Shown: piece after piece, positions 17,266 to 25,772 of the stretch
Layout of the letters: every line of letters starts with the position of its first letter
Numbering within the stretch: the first letter of the stretch is position 1
Assembly: GCF_020216025.1 (NCBI RefSeq)
Contig: NZ_JAIWNC010000003.1
Location: 310,001 to 374,000, forward strand
Source: Jidongwangia harbinensis
GTDB lineage: Bacteria > Actinomycetota > Actinomycetes > Mycobacteriales > Micromonosporaceae
Reading direction: 5' to 3'
Length of the DNA: 64,000 bases
Made by a program: the position numbers and the translations under genes
The notes under the pieces: generated by a model
Seen by the model: the letters and a program-made list of their open reading frames with translations, nothing else
Told to the model about the DNA's origin: nothing
Databases searched by the model: none

Positions 17266-18396
17266 CTATTCATTCAGGCTCAGAAGCGTCTCCAGGCGGC
17301 CCGCCTGCCGCTCCCAGCGCCACTCGCGTTCCACCCAGGACCGCCCCGCCGCGCCCATCTCCTTGGCCCGGACCGGGTCGGCCAGCAGGTCCACGATGCG
17401 GCCGGCGACGGCGTGCACGTCCCGGCCGCCCACCACGTACCCGGTCTCGCCCTCCCGGACCGCGTCCGGTGCGCCGCCCGAGTCGCCCGCCACCACCGGC
17501 AGTCCGGTCGCCGAGGCCTCCAGGTAGACGATGCCGAGGCCCTCGACGTCCAGGCCGCCGGCCCGGGTGCGGCAGGGCATCGCGTAGACGTCGCCGGCCG
17601 CGTACAGCGACGGCAGCTCGGCCCACGGCACCGAACCGGTGAACACCACGTCGGACTCGACGTCGTGCTCGCGGACCAGCCGTTCCAGCTTCGGCCGGTA
17701 CGGTCCGCCGCTGCCCAGGAGCAGCGCGGCACCGGGCACCCGGCGGCGGATCAGCGGCAGCGCCCGGATCAGCATGTCCTGGCCCTTGCGAGGGACCAGC
17801 CGGGACACGCACACGATCACCGGGCGGCCGGTGAGGCCGTACCGGCGGCGGATGTCGGAACCGTCGACGCCGGGGTGGAACGCGTCGACGTCCACGCCGG
17901 GCGGCAGCCGGTGCAGGTCGGTGAGCCCGTGCAGCGCGCGGTCCAGCCGGACCCGCTGATAGTCGGTGAGGTAGGTGACCACGTCGTTGCCGCGGGCGAT
18001 CCGCCGCAGCGCCTGCCGGGCGCCGGGCAGGGCCGCCCAGCCGATCTCGTGCCCGTGGGTCAGCGCCACCGCACGGCGGATGCCGGCGGTGCGGCGCAGG
18101 CCGTCGGCGAGCAGGCCGAGCGGAGCGGCGGCGCCGAACCAGACCCGGTCGCAGTCGTGCGCCCGGGCCAGCTCGGCCGCCCGGCGCGCCACCGCGGGCG
18201 TGGGCAGCAGCACCGAGGTGTCCTCGCGGACCACCTCGAACGGCTGCTCGGCGTCGAACGCGGCGGCACCCTTCCAGGTGGAGGCGTAGACGACCACGGA
18301 ATCCGCCGGCTGGCGCACCGCGAGGTTGTGCACGAACTGCTGGATGCCGCCGGCCCGGGGCGGGAAGTCGTTGGTGATCAGCAGGGTGCGGCCCAT
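17266..18396 (-). CDS. pimB: GT4 mannosyltransferase, PimB'-like (phosphatidylinositol monomannoside mannosyltransferase)
   Basis: The 376-residue GT-B enzyme would add the second mannose from GDP-mannose to phosphatidylinositol monomannoside at the inner face of the membrane. The start MGRTLLITNDFPPRAGGIQQFV is the hallmark of the actinobacterial PimB' group. Other features are ALTHGHEIGW, the phosphate-binding RLVPRKGQD with its Arg and Lys, and the EX7E block in RTRAGGLDVEGLGIVYLEASATG. The ATG overlaps the upstream M48 protease stop by one base (TGATG), so the two genes are translationally coupled. The specific acceptor is inferred from the family and has not been demonstrated here. Confidence 0.85.
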   Translation of the reverse strand: MGRTLLITNDFPPRAGGIQQFVHNLAVRQPADSVVVYASTWKGAAAFDAEQPFEVVREDTSVLLPTPAVARRAAELARAHDCDRVWFGAAAPLGLLADGLRRTAGIRRAVALTHGHEIGWAALPGARQALRRIARGNDVVTYLTDYQRVRLDRALHGLTDLHRLPPGVDVDAFHPGVDGSDIRRRYGLTGRPVIVCVSRLVPRKGQDMLIRALPLIRRRVPGAALLLGSGGPYRPKLERLVREHDVESDVVFTGSVPWAELPSLYAAGDVYAMPCRTRAGGLDVEGLGIVYLEASATGLPVVAGDSGGAPDAVREGETGYVVGGRDVHAVAGRIVDLLADPVRAKEMGAAGRSWVEREWRWERQAGRLETLLSLNE

Positions 18397-19652
18397 CAGC
18401 GTTCCCCCCGGGCGTACGCGCGGGCGGCGGCCATCCGCTCCACCGTGGACGGATGCGAGGCGAACAGCGCGTGCTCCCAGGCCGGGGGGTCGGGATCGGA
18501 GAGGTTCACCGTGCCGAGCCGGCGCTGCATCGACTCGAACGTCGCCGGGTCACCGGTCAGCGCGAGCGCGTGCGCGTCGGCGCGGGCCTCGATGCGCCGG
18601 GACACGAACGCCTGCGCCGGCCCGGACACCAGCCCGGCCACCGCGACGACCGCGAGCAGCAGCCCGATCGCCCGGGGCTCGCCGATCGACGAGACGCCGG
18701 CCAGCCGCAGCAGCGGCGTCCACGCGCCGAGCAGGTAGAGGAAGACCACGGCGGCGGCCGCACCGAGCGCACCGATCGCGGTGCTGATCAGGACGTCGTT
18801 GTCCTTGGCGTGGCCCAGTTCGTGGGCCACCACGGAGGCCACCTCGTCCGGCGTGGCCTCGGTCAGCATGGTGTCGTAGACGACGATCCGCCGGGTCGGG
18901 CCGAAGCCGGACACGTACGCGTTGACCGCGCGGGTGCGGCGGGACGCGTCCGCCACCAGCACGTCGCGCACCGGCACGCCGTCGCGAGCGGCCAGCGTCA
19001 TCAGTTCGGTGCGCAGGGGACCCTCCGCCATCGGGGTGAACTTGTTGAAGATCGGCTCGACCACCACCGGCAGCACGAACGACAGCAGCACCACCAGCGC
19101 GGCGGCGCCGGCCGCGCCGAACGCCCACCACCAGCGCGGCGCCAGCCGGATCACGGTGTAGAAGCCGAGCAGCGCGAGGCCGCCGATCACCGCGCCCACC
19201 GCGTAGGACTTGGCGACATCGACCGACCACGCGCCCCAGCCCTGGGTGGAGATGCCGTACCGCACCACGACGGTGTGCCGCCACGCCGCCAGCGGCAGCG
19301 TGAGCACCTCGACCAGCAGCACCACGGCCAGCCCGCCGAGCACCGCCTGTGCGATCCAGTGGTCGCCGAACGGGCGGCCGGCCAGCGACACCAGCCGGGC
19401 GCCCAGCGGGGTCAGCCCGAGCAGCAGCGCCGCCGCCAGGCCGAGCACCATCGCGCCGTAGGAACCGGGGCGCAGCGCGGCATGGAAGGCGCGGGCCCGC
19501 TCGACCTGCTCGCCGGGCAGCTGCCCGAGCGCGGCCAGCTGGTCCGGGCGCGGGGCGGGCGGCCGGTGCCACGGGATCAGCGCGACGGCGAGCACCACCA
19601 GGACCACCGCCAGCACGCCGAGGGCGCCGCCGGCCCAGAGCCGTGGCGTCAT
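18396..19652 (-). CDS. M48-family membrane metalloprotease (Ste24/CAAX protease-like)
   Basis: The 418-residue integral membrane zinc protease has the HELGH motif (H277-H281) in VASVVAHELGHAKDND and a downstream RRIEARADAHAL segment with the third ligand Glu. The preceding NAYVSGFGPTRRIVVYDTML block is typical of Ste24-type enzymes. At least six hydrophobic segments surround the active site. Bacterial members take part in membrane-protein quality control. The ATG at 19652 follows GGAGGAGGGG at a normal distance. It is directly coupled to pimB, an association whose meaning is unclear. Confidence 0.92.
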   Translation of the reverse strand: MTPRLWAGGALGVLAVVLVVLAVALIPWHRPPAPRPDQLAALGQLPGEQVERARAFHAALRPGSYGAMVLGLAAALLLGLTPLGARLVSLAGRPFGDHWIAQAVLGGLAVVLLVEVLTLPLAAWRHTVVVRYGISTQGWGAWSVDVAKSYAVGAVIGGLALLGFYTVIRLAPRWWWAFGAAGAAALVVLLSFVLPVVVEPIFNKFTPMAEGPLRTELMTLAARDGVPVRDVLVADASRRTRAVNAYVSGFGPTRRIVVYDTMLTEATPDEVASVVAHELGHAKDNDVLISTAIGALGAAAAVVFLYLLGAWTPLLRLAGVSSIGEPRAIGLLLAVVAVAGLVSGPAQAFVSRRIEARADAHALALTGDPATFESMQRRLGTVNLSDPDPPAWEHALFASHPSTVERMAAARAYARGER

Positions 19653-19713
19653 GTCCCCTCCTCCCGCACCGCGTCGTGGTCCGCTCGCGCGATCATCCTA
19701 GAGACGCCCGGCC

Positions 19714-19935
19714 TCACGCCACGTGGCGGCGGCGCGGCAGCATCGGCACCGCGACCGGCGGCGCCGGCGTCTCCAGCAGCTCCACGTCGAACCCGGCCAG
19801 CTCGAACGTCTCGATCGCGCGCAGCTCGTTGGGGGTGAGATCGGTGATCCCGTCGTGGGTGTCCAGCAGCGTGCTGACCAGGCATCCGCGACAGTCATCG
19901 GCCCGCTCGGCGCAGCGCCCGCAGTCGATGATCAT
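19714..19935 (-). CDS. Small cysteine-rich conserved protein, function unknown
   Basis: This 73-residue protein starts MIIDCGRCAERADDCRGC with a C-x2-C-x6-C-x2-C array (C5, C8, C15, C18), which could bind zinc. The middle LTPNELRAIETFELAGFDVELL is a conserved-looking helix-strand unit. A GAGGAGG ribosome-binding site lies four bases before the ATG. The promoter region upstream has a near-exact RecA-independent damage promoter match, so a role in the DNA-damage response is possible but unproved. It is not otherwise recognised; it lies downstream of the NYN-domain gene on the same strand. Confidence 0.75.
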   Translation of the reverse strand: MIIDCGRCAERADDCRGCLVSTLLDTHDGITDLTPNELRAIETFELAGFDVELLETPAPPVAVPMLPRRRHVA

Positions 19936-20015
19936 GGCTCCTCCTCTGCCTGGCGGACGGCCGCGACGTCAACGGGGGAAGCACCGTCGCGAACCGACCA
20001 CCATCGGTGACAGTC

Positions 20016-20038
20016 ACGCTAAGGAGGGGGTACGACAA
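20016..20038 (-). promoter_or_regulatory. RecA-independent DNA-damage (PafBC-type) promoter match upstream of the 73-residue protein gene
   Basis: On the minus strand: TTGTCGTAC, eight bases, TAGCGT. The match to TTGTCRGTG-N8-TAnnnT keeps the whole TTGTC core, the spacing and both invariant -10 positions. It begins three bases beyond the NYN gene stop codon and would give a 5' leader of about 70 nt before the ATG at 19935. Confidence 0.6.
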
Positions 20039-20040
20039 AA

Positions 20041-21408
20041 TCAGGAGCGGCTGAGCCGGCGCAGCAACGAGTCGGCGCCCATCGGGTACGCGCCGTGCCG
20101 CCGTACCCCGTCCGCGACCTCCCGGTCCGACGAGATCACCACCAGCGGCCGGCCGGCCGGTTCGGCCCGGACCAGCTGACGGATCAACTCGTCCGCGGTG
20201 TCGCCCTTGCGGGAGAACAGCACGCGTACCCCGCGCGGGGCCGGCGGCAGGCCGTGCACCCGTTCCGCGCCGTCGAACACCACGGTCACCTCGTCGCCGG
20301 TCTGCGCGGCGATCCCGCCCAGCCCGGTGACCAGGCGTTTGCGCTGCTGCTCCAGCGACATCTCGGCGAAGCCGCGCTTGGTCACGTTGTAGCCGTCCAC
20401 GATCAGGTGCGCCCGGGGCAGCGCGAGCAACTGGTCCAGCCGGGCCGGGTCGTCGGTGTCCTGCGCCCGGGCCCGGGACCGTTCCGGCGTACCGGGGCGG
20501 TCCGCCGCGGTGTCCGCCACGAAATCCGCGGGCAGCTTGTCGGCCGGGCCGAGCGCCAGCTCCCGGCGCAGCCCGGACGCCGCCTGGCCGATCGTCTCGA
20601 GCAGCAGCCAGAGGCGGGCGTCGTCGACCGCGCGGGCGTCCTTGGCGGTCTGTTTGCCGGTGGCCGCGGCCGCCTCCGCCTCCGCCAGCCGGGTCTTGAG
20701 CCGGCGTACCTCGGCCTCGTGGTCCGCGGTGGCCCGCGCGGCCCGACCCTTCTCGGTGGCCAGCAGGTCGGCGGCCCGCTTCTGCGCGGCCAGCGCCTCG
20801 CGCAGCGCCTTGCCGGTGGACCGGGCCTCCTCACGCAACTGGCCCAGTTCCTCGCGGACCCGGGCCAGCTCGTCACGGAGCTTGTCGGCCTCCACCCGGG
20901 CCACCGCGCGGTCGTGTTCAGCCCGGGCGGCACGCTGCTCGGCCTCGCGGATCAGGTGCGCGACCGCGGCGCTGTCCGCCTCCGCGCGGACCGCCTCCCC
21001 GGCCGCACCGACCAGGTCCCGCCAGCCCTCCGGACGGGCCAGGTAGGCGATCGCGGCGACCTCCACCGGATCGGCCGCGGCCGGCGCCATCCCGCCCACC
21101 ACGGCGGCGCCCAGGTCGCCGGTGTCGGTCACCACCCGGGCGCCGATCCGCTGCCGGAACAGCGGGTCCGAGGCGAGCTGGGCGGCCACCGCGGCCCCAC
21201 CCAGGCGGGCCCGGCGATTCGGTGCGAATCGGGCGACCCGCCGCAGCGGAACCGGGATCTCGTCGCCGGCCAGGCCGGGCAGAGCGGCCGCCGCGAGCGC
21301 CGTGACCCGCTGCCGGACCTGCTCGGGCAGGGTCGGTTCGGGCACCAGGTCCACGTCGGCAGCCGCCTCCTCGGGGAGGTCGTCTTCGAACGGCGCAGGC
21401 GCGGACAT
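20041..21408 (-). CDS. NYN/YacP-domain (PIN-like) RNA-binding protein with central coiled coil
   Basis: The 455-residue protein has three parts. Residues 1-170 are an alpha-helical region (EQVRQRVTALAAAALPG and further). A charged coiled coil follows (about 175-285, heptad-like REEARSTGKALREALAAQKRA). The C-terminal 140 residues form a NYN/YacP domain with HLIVDGYNVTKRGF, VTVVFDGAERVH, SRKGDTADELI and VISSDREVADGVRRHG, which supply the acidic cluster of the PIN-like nuclease fold. Such proteins are suspected RNA or DNA nucleases in the cytoplasm. The ATG at 21408 follows GGGAGAATGGA. It is transcribed divergently from the exonuclease fusion gene. Confidence 0.85.
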   Translation of the reverse strand: MSAPAPFEDDLPEEAAADVDLVPEPTLPEQVRQRVTALAAAALPGLAGDEIPVPLRRVARFAPNRRARLGGAAVAAQLASDPLFRQRIGARVVTDTGDLGAAVVGGMAPAAADPVEVAAIAYLARPEGWRDLVGAAGEAVRAEADSAAVAHLIREAEQRAARAEHDRAVARVEADKLRDELARVREELGQLREEARSTGKALREALAAQKRAADLLATEKGRAARATADHEAEVRRLKTRLAEAEAAAATGKQTAKDARAVDDARLWLLLETIGQAASGLRRELALGPADKLPADFVADTAADRPGTPERSRARAQDTDDPARLDQLLALPRAHLIVDGYNVTKRGFAEMSLEQQRKRLVTGLGGIAAQTGDEVTVVFDGAERVHGLPPAPRGVRVLFSRKGDTADELIRQLVRAEPAGRPLVVISSDREVADGVRRHGAYPMGADSLLRRLSRS

Positions 21409-21505
21409 GAATCCATTCTCCCACCGCACCCGGGTGAACAGCCCGTGGACGTAGGTGATCTTTTGGCCGGCCCGGGAAACCGCCCGGACGGGCCGTCGCG
21501 GAACT

Positions 21506-21528
21506 TTGTCGTACCCCCGTCCTAGATT
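21506..21528 (+). promoter_or_regulatory. RecA-independent DNA-damage (PafBC-type) promoter match upstream of the exonuclease/GIY-YIG gene
   Basis: TTGTCGTAC, eight bases, TAGATT, with the -10 hexamer ending seven bases before the GTG start. The first nine bases and the following CCCC are identical to the copy at 20016-20038 on the other strand. The downstream gene encodes a DNA-repair-type nuclease, which fits damage control. Confidence 0.65.
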
Positions 21529-21535
21529 GCCCGCC

Positions 21536-23335
21536 GTGGCACAACCGGCATACGTCCAGGGCACTCTGGACACCCTCCTGAGCGCCGACGGCTCGGTCGA
21601 CCCGGCGGCGTTGTCCCTGCGGGACACCACGTTCGTGGTGCTCGACCTGGAGACGACCGGCGGCGCGCCGGACGGCGGGGGGATCACCGAGATCGGCGCG
21701 GTCAAGGTGCGCAGCGGCGAGGAGCTGGGCGTCTTCGCCACGCTGGTCAACCCGGGCGAGCGGCTGCCGCCGTTCATCACGGTGCTGACCGGCATCACCG
21801 AGGCCATGCTGGCGCCGGCCCCGCGGATCGAGACGGTGCTGCCCAGCCTGCTGGAGTTCCTCCGCGGCGCGGTGCTGGTGGCCCACAACGCGCCCTACGA
21901 CGTGGGGTTCCTCAAGGCCGCCTGCGCCCGGCACGGCTACCCGTGGCCGCAGATCCGGGTGCTGGACACCGCGGCGCTGGCCCGCCGCGCGCTGACCCGC
22001 GACGAGGTGCCGAACCGCAAGCTGGCCACGCTGGCCCAGTTCTTCCACGCCCGGGTCCAGCCGATCCACCGCGCGCTGGACGACGCGAAGGCGACCGTCG
22101 ACGTGCTGCACGGCCTGATCGAGCGCCTGGGCAGCTTCCGGGTGCACACGCTGGGCGACGCGGCCGAGTTCGCCAAGGCGGTCACGCCCACCCAGCGCCG
22201 TCAGCGCCACCTGGCCGACGGCCTGCCGCACGTCCCCGGGGTCTACGTGTTCCGCGCCGCCGACGACCGCCCGCTCTACGTGGGTACGTCGAAGGACATC
22301 GGCACCCGGGTCCGCAGCTACTTCACCGCCAGCGAGAAACGGGCCCGGATCTCCGAGATGCTCGGGGCGGCCACCCGGGTGGAGGCGGTGGAGTGTGCCC
22401 ACTCGCTGGAGGCGGAGGTCCGCGAGCTGCGCCTGATCGCGGCGCACGCGCCGCCGTACAACCGCCGGTCGAAATATCCGGAACGGGTGGTCTGGCTGAA
22501 GCTGACCGCGGAGGTCTACCCCCGGCTGTCGGTGGTGCGCGCGCTGGCCGACGACGACGCCACCTACCTGGGCCCGTTCTCCTCCCGGCGCACCGCCGAG
22601 CTGGCCGCGGCCGGGGTCTACGACGCGGTGCCGCTGCGCCAGTGCACGCACAAGCTCTCGGTCCGGACGATCACGCCGGCCTGCGCGCTGGCCGAGCTGG
22701 GCCGGTGCCCGGCACCCTGTGAGCACCAGATCAGCCCGGAGGAGTACGCCGCCCGCGCCGCGATCCCGTTCCGTACCGCGACGGAGGGCGACCCGCGGCC
22801 GATCGTGGACGCGCTGCTGGCCCGGATCGAGGTGCTGTCCGGGCGGCAGCGCTACGAGGAGGCCGCGGTGGTGCGGTCCCGGCTGGTCGCGCTGCTGCGC
22901 GCCACGGTGCGGATGCAACGGCTGGGCGCGCTGACCCGGCTGCCGGAGATGGTGGCGGCCCGCCGGGACCAGATCGGCGGGTGGGAGATCGTGGTGGTCC
23001 GGCACGGCCGGCTGGCCGCCGCGGCGACCTCGCCGCCGCGCCAGCACCCCCGCCCGACGCTCGACATGGCCCGGGCCACCGCGGAGACCGTGCGGCCCGG
23101 CCCGGGGCCGGTGCCGGCCGCCTCCGCGGAGGAAACTGAGCGCATCCTCGCGTGGCTCGAACGCCCGGACACCCGTTTGGTGGAGACTTCCGGCGACTGG
23201 GTGTCACCGGCTCGTGGCGCCGCGCGGTTTTCCGACCTGCTCACCAGGGCGGAAGCCGCCGGATCGGCACGAGACTCGTCCGTTCGCTCATCGGTAACTG
23301 ACCGTTCGGATGACGCTCGCTCGCTTAGGCTGTAA
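21536..23335 (+). CDS. DEDDh exonuclease fused to a UvrC-like GIY-YIG nuclease domain
   Basis: This 599-residue fusion has an N-terminal DnaQ/epsilon-type 3'-5' exonuclease (residues about 25-195: FVVLDLETTGG, VLVAHNAPYDVGFL, and IHRALDDAKATVDVL with the His-Asp pair). A GIY-YIG domain follows (about 220-300: HVPGVYVFRAADDRPLYVGTSKDIGTR written in two blocks VPGVYVF and PLYVGTSKDIGTR). The remainder resembles the UvrC middle region with cysteines and a UVR-like segment (ARIEVLSGRQRYEEAAVVR). Orthologues in mycobacteria (Rv2191 type) are called UvrC-like or Cho-like nucleases. It probably acts in excision repair. The GTG at 21536 has no ribosome-binding site but a perfectly placed -10 box. Confidence 0.92.
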   Translation: MAQPAYVQGTLDTLLSADGSVDPAALSLRDTTFVVLDLETTGGAPDGGGITEIGAVKVRSGEELGVFATLVNPGERLPPFITVLTGITEAMLAPAPRIETVLPSLLEFLRGAVLVAHNAPYDVGFLKAACARHGYPWPQIRVLDTAALARRALTRDEVPNRKLATLAQFFHARVQPIHRALDDAKATVDVLHGLIERLGSFRVHTLGDAAEFAKAVTPTQRRQRHLADGLPHVPGVYVFRAADDRPLYVGTSKDIGTRVRSYFTASEKRARISEMLGAATRVEAVECAHSLEAEVRELRLIAAHAPPYNRRSKYPERVVWLKLTAEVYPRLSVVRALADDDATYLGPFSSRRTAELAAAGVYDAVPLRQCTHKLSVRTITPACALAELGRCPAPCEHQISPEEYAARAAIPFRTATEGDPRPIVDALLARIEVLSGRQRYEEAAVVRSRLVALLRATVRMQRLGALTRLPEMVAARRDQIGGWEIVVVRHGRLAAAATSPPRQHPRPTLDMARATAETVRPGPGPVPAASAEETERILAWLERPDTRLVETSGDWVSPARGAARFSDLLTRAEAAGSARDSSVRSSVTDRSDDARSLRL

Positions 23336-23348
23336 GGCAACGCGAGAT

Positions 23349-23370
23349 GATTGTCGGCAAGCCGACGATC
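23349..23370 (+). other. Hairpin in the leader of the RelA/SpoT homologue gene
   Basis: GATTGTCGGC (23349-23358) and GCCGACGATC (23361-23370) form a ten-base stem (one G-U pair) around a tiny loop, 14 bases after the exonuclease gene stop and 51 bases before the next start. It has no T-run, so it may end the upstream transcript weakly or act as a leader structure. Confidence 0.4.
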
Positions 23371-23421
23371 TTGCGGTGGCACCGCATCACAAATGCGGAC
23401 GAACGGTGAGGGGGTGTCCGA

Positions 23422-25215
23422 GTGGACGTCGACGCCGGTCACGGCGCCGCACTCGGCCGTGCCCCGTCCACCGCGCCCGCCGAGATAACGCTCTCGCAAC
23501 GTCTGCGCTCCTTCCTCAGCTTCCAGGGCAACGACGACGACCCGGTCACCACGCTGACCCGGACCCACCGCGGCATTCATCCGTCGGCCGACGCCGCGGT
23601 GCTGCGCCGGGGGTACGCGATCGCCGAGAGCATGCACCGCGGTCAGATGCGCAAGAGCGGTGACCCGTACATCACCCACCCGCTCGCGGTCGCCCAGATC
23701 TGCGCCGAACTCGGCATGGACACCACCACGCTGGTCGCGGCGCTGCTGCACGACACGGTGGAGGACACCAGCTACACGCTGGAGGCGCTGCACGGCGACT
23801 TCGGTCCCGAGGTGACCCACCTGGTCGACGGCGTCACCAAGTTCGACAAGGCGTTCTACGGCAAGGCCGCGGAGGCCGAGACCATCCGCAAGATGATCGT
23901 GGCGGCCGGCAAGGACGTCCGCGTACTGATCATCAAGCTCGCCGACCGCCTGCACAACATGCGCACGCTGGGTGCCCGCTCCCCCGCCTCCCGCGCCCGG
24001 ATCGCCACCGCCACGCTGGACGTGCTGGTCCCGCTCTGCGACCGGCTGGGCATCCAGGCCCTCAAGCGCGACCTCGACGACGTGGTGCTCTACCACCTGG
24101 AACCGGACGCGTACGCGCGGATCGAGGAGCACGTCCGCAACCGTCCCGGCTGGGGCGAGTACCTCGCCGACGTGACCGCGAAGGCCCGCGCCGCGATGCG
24201 GCGCAGCAAGGTGGACGCGGAGGTGACTCCGCGACCCCGGCACTTCTACTCGATCTGGAAGGACACCGTCGCGGGTGGTCATAAGGTGCCTTTCGACCTG
24301 CCCCGCATCGCGGTCATCGTGGACGGCCCGGACACCGACTGCTACGCCGCGCTGGGCGCGATCCACGGACAGTGGCGGCCGGTCGCCGGACGCTTCAAGG
24401 ACTTCATCGCCTCGCCCAAGAACAACCTGTACCGCTCCCTGCACACCACGGTGGTCGGCCCGGACGGCCGCCTGGTCGAGGTGCTGATCCGCACGGACGC
24501 GATGCACCGCTGCGCGGAGTACGGCGTGGCCACCAACTACCGCTACCCGCGCAAGTCCTCCGACGCCGGCGAAGCCCCCGGCTCGGACCAGCTCACCTGG
24601 CTCAAGCGGGTGCTCGACTGGGAACAGGACACCACCGACTCCACCCAGTTCCTCGCCTCGCTGCGCTGCGACCTGTCCGAGGCCCAGATCCAGGTGTTCG
24701 CGCACGGTCACACGTTCGAACTGCCGGCCGGCTCCACCCCGGTCGACCTGGCGTACGAACTGAGCCCGGACAAGGGCGACCAGTGTCTCGCCGCCACCAT
24801 CAACGGCCGCCTGGCACCGCTCAGCTCGCAACTGCGCGACGGCGACGTGGTGGAGATCTTCACCGAGAACGACGGGCACGTCGAGGTCGAGCCGACCGCG
24901 CCGCGCGGCCCGCGCCGGGAATGGCTCGGCTTCGTCAAGTCCAGCCAGGCCCAGATGCAGATCAACCGGTACTTCGCCGAGGACAACGAGCCCGGCATCA
25001 GCATCGCCGACAAGGTGAAGCTGGGCCGCGCCACCATCGGGCTGACCCTGCGCAAGCACGACCGCGGCCTGGCCAGCGAGGTGCCGCTGCGCCGCCTCGC
25101 CGACGACCTCGGCTACCCCGACCTGGAGACCATGCTGGTCGCCGTGGTCGAGCGCAACCTCGACCCGGACGTGGTGGTCGAGCAGCTGATCGCGCTTGTC
25201 GACCACCCGGACTGA
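23422..25215 (+). CDS. Short RelA/SpoT homologue: HD hydrolase, synthetase and TGS domains, no ACT
   Basis: The 597-residue protein has an HD hydrolase domain (about 60-210: RKSGDPYITHPLAVA in the first block, LLHDTVEDT, KLADRLHNMRTL), a (p)ppGpp synthetase domain (about 260-385) and a TGS domain (about 420-485, IQVFAHGHTFELPAGSTPVD). The synthetase keeps the RFKD form of the RxKD motif typical of Mn-dependent bifunctional enzymes and the YRSLHTT and VEVLIRT residues; the usual K of GRxK is R here (RPRHFYS). The ACT/zinc-finger C-terminus of long Rel (normally 730 residues or more) is missing, the final 110 residues being unrelated helices. It is probably a second RSH enzyme. GAGGGGG precedes the GTG. 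Confidence 0.9.
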   Translation: MDVDAGHGAALGRAPSTAPAEITLSQRLRSFLSFQGNDDDPVTTLTRTHRGIHPSADAAVLRRGYAIAESMHRGQMRKSGDPYITHPLAVAQICAELGMDTTTLVAALLHDTVEDTSYTLEALHGDFGPEVTHLVDGVTKFDKAFYGKAAEAETIRKMIVAAGKDVRVLIIKLADRLHNMRTLGARSPASRARIATATLDVLVPLCDRLGIQALKRDLDDVVLYHLEPDAYARIEEHVRNRPGWGEYLADVTAKARAAMRRSKVDAEVTPRPRHFYSIWKDTVAGGHKVPFDLPRIAVIVDGPDTDCYAALGAIHGQWRPVAGRFKDFIASPKNNLYRSLHTTVVGPDGRLVEVLIRTDAMHRCAEYGVATNYRYPRKSSDAGEAPGSDQLTWLKRVLDWEQDTTDSTQFLASLRCDLSEAQIQVFAHGHTFELPAGSTPVDLAYELSPDKGDQCLAATINGRLAPLSSQLRDGDVVEIFTENDGHVEVEPTAPRGPRREWLGFVKSSQAQMQINRYFAEDNEPGISIADKVKLGRATIGLTLRKHDRGLASEVPLRRLADDLGYPDLETMLVAVVERNLDPDVVVEQLIALVDHPD

Positions 25216-25234
25216 CCCGGGAGCATCCCCCCGA

Positions 25235-25240
25235 TAGCCT
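25235..25240 (+). promoter_or_regulatory. Putative -10 box of a leaderless NUDIX-gene transcript
   Basis: TAGCCT lies seven bases before the GTG at 25248 and there is no Shine-Dalgarno sequence. The position fits transcription starting at the start codon. Confidence 0.45.
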
Positions 25241-25247
25241 TGCGGAC

Positions 25248-25772
25248 GTGAAACTCCCCCGGCGCTGGCGCGGATACGCCTATCAGATCTTCTACCGGCT
25301 GCCGGTCCCCGCCCGCCGTAACCTGGTGCGCCTGATGGTGCCGAAGTACACGGTCGGCGCGGTCACCCTCGTGCTGGACTCCGAGGCCGCCGACCCGGGC
25401 CGCCTGTTGCTGCTGCGCCAGCCGCCCGGCCACGCCTGGGGCCTGCCGGCCGGCCTGCTCAAGCGGCGCGAGAATCCGGCCGTCGGCGCGGCCCGCGAAC
25501 TGCACGAGGAGTCCGGCGTCGCGCTGGCCCCGGAGCAACTGGAACCGGCCACCCCGAACGCGGTGGTGCACCTCAAGGGCTGGGTGGACATGGTCTACCG
25601 CGCCTCGGTGCCGTCCTCGACGACGACCCTGGCCGTGGACGGCGGCGAAGTACTGGAGGCGGGCTGGTTCCCGCTGGACGACCTGCCACGGCTCACCACG
25701 CCCACGGCGGTGCTGCTCGGCATCTACGGCATCGGCCCGCGGGCCGGCGGCGTGGCCCCGGGGCGGCCGTGA
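25248..25772 (+). CDS. NUDIX hydrolase
   Basis: The 174-residue enzyme would cleave a nucleoside diphosphate linked to another group, releasing a monophosphate, with Mg or Mn. The NUDIX box is complete: GLLKRRE, seven residues, then RELHEESGV (GX5EX7REUXEEXGU). Preceding strands (YTVGAVTLVLD, LLLLRQPPG) match the family. The N-terminus is rich in Arg and aromatic residues (RRWRGYAYQIFYRL), unusual for the family and possibly membrane-associating. Its stop overlaps the next gene start by four bases (GTGA), so it is coupled to the nucleotidyltransferase; a role in nucleotide-sugar metabolism is a reasonable inference. Confidence 0.88.
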   Translation: MKLPRRWRGYAYQIFYRLPVPARRNLVRLMVPKYTVGAVTLVLDSEAADPGRLLLLRQPPGHAWGLPAGLLKRRENPAVGAARELHEESGVALAPEQLEPATPNAVVHLKGWVDMVYRASVPSSTTTLAVDGGEVLEAGWFPLDDLPRLTTPTAVLLGIYGIGPRAGGVAPGRP

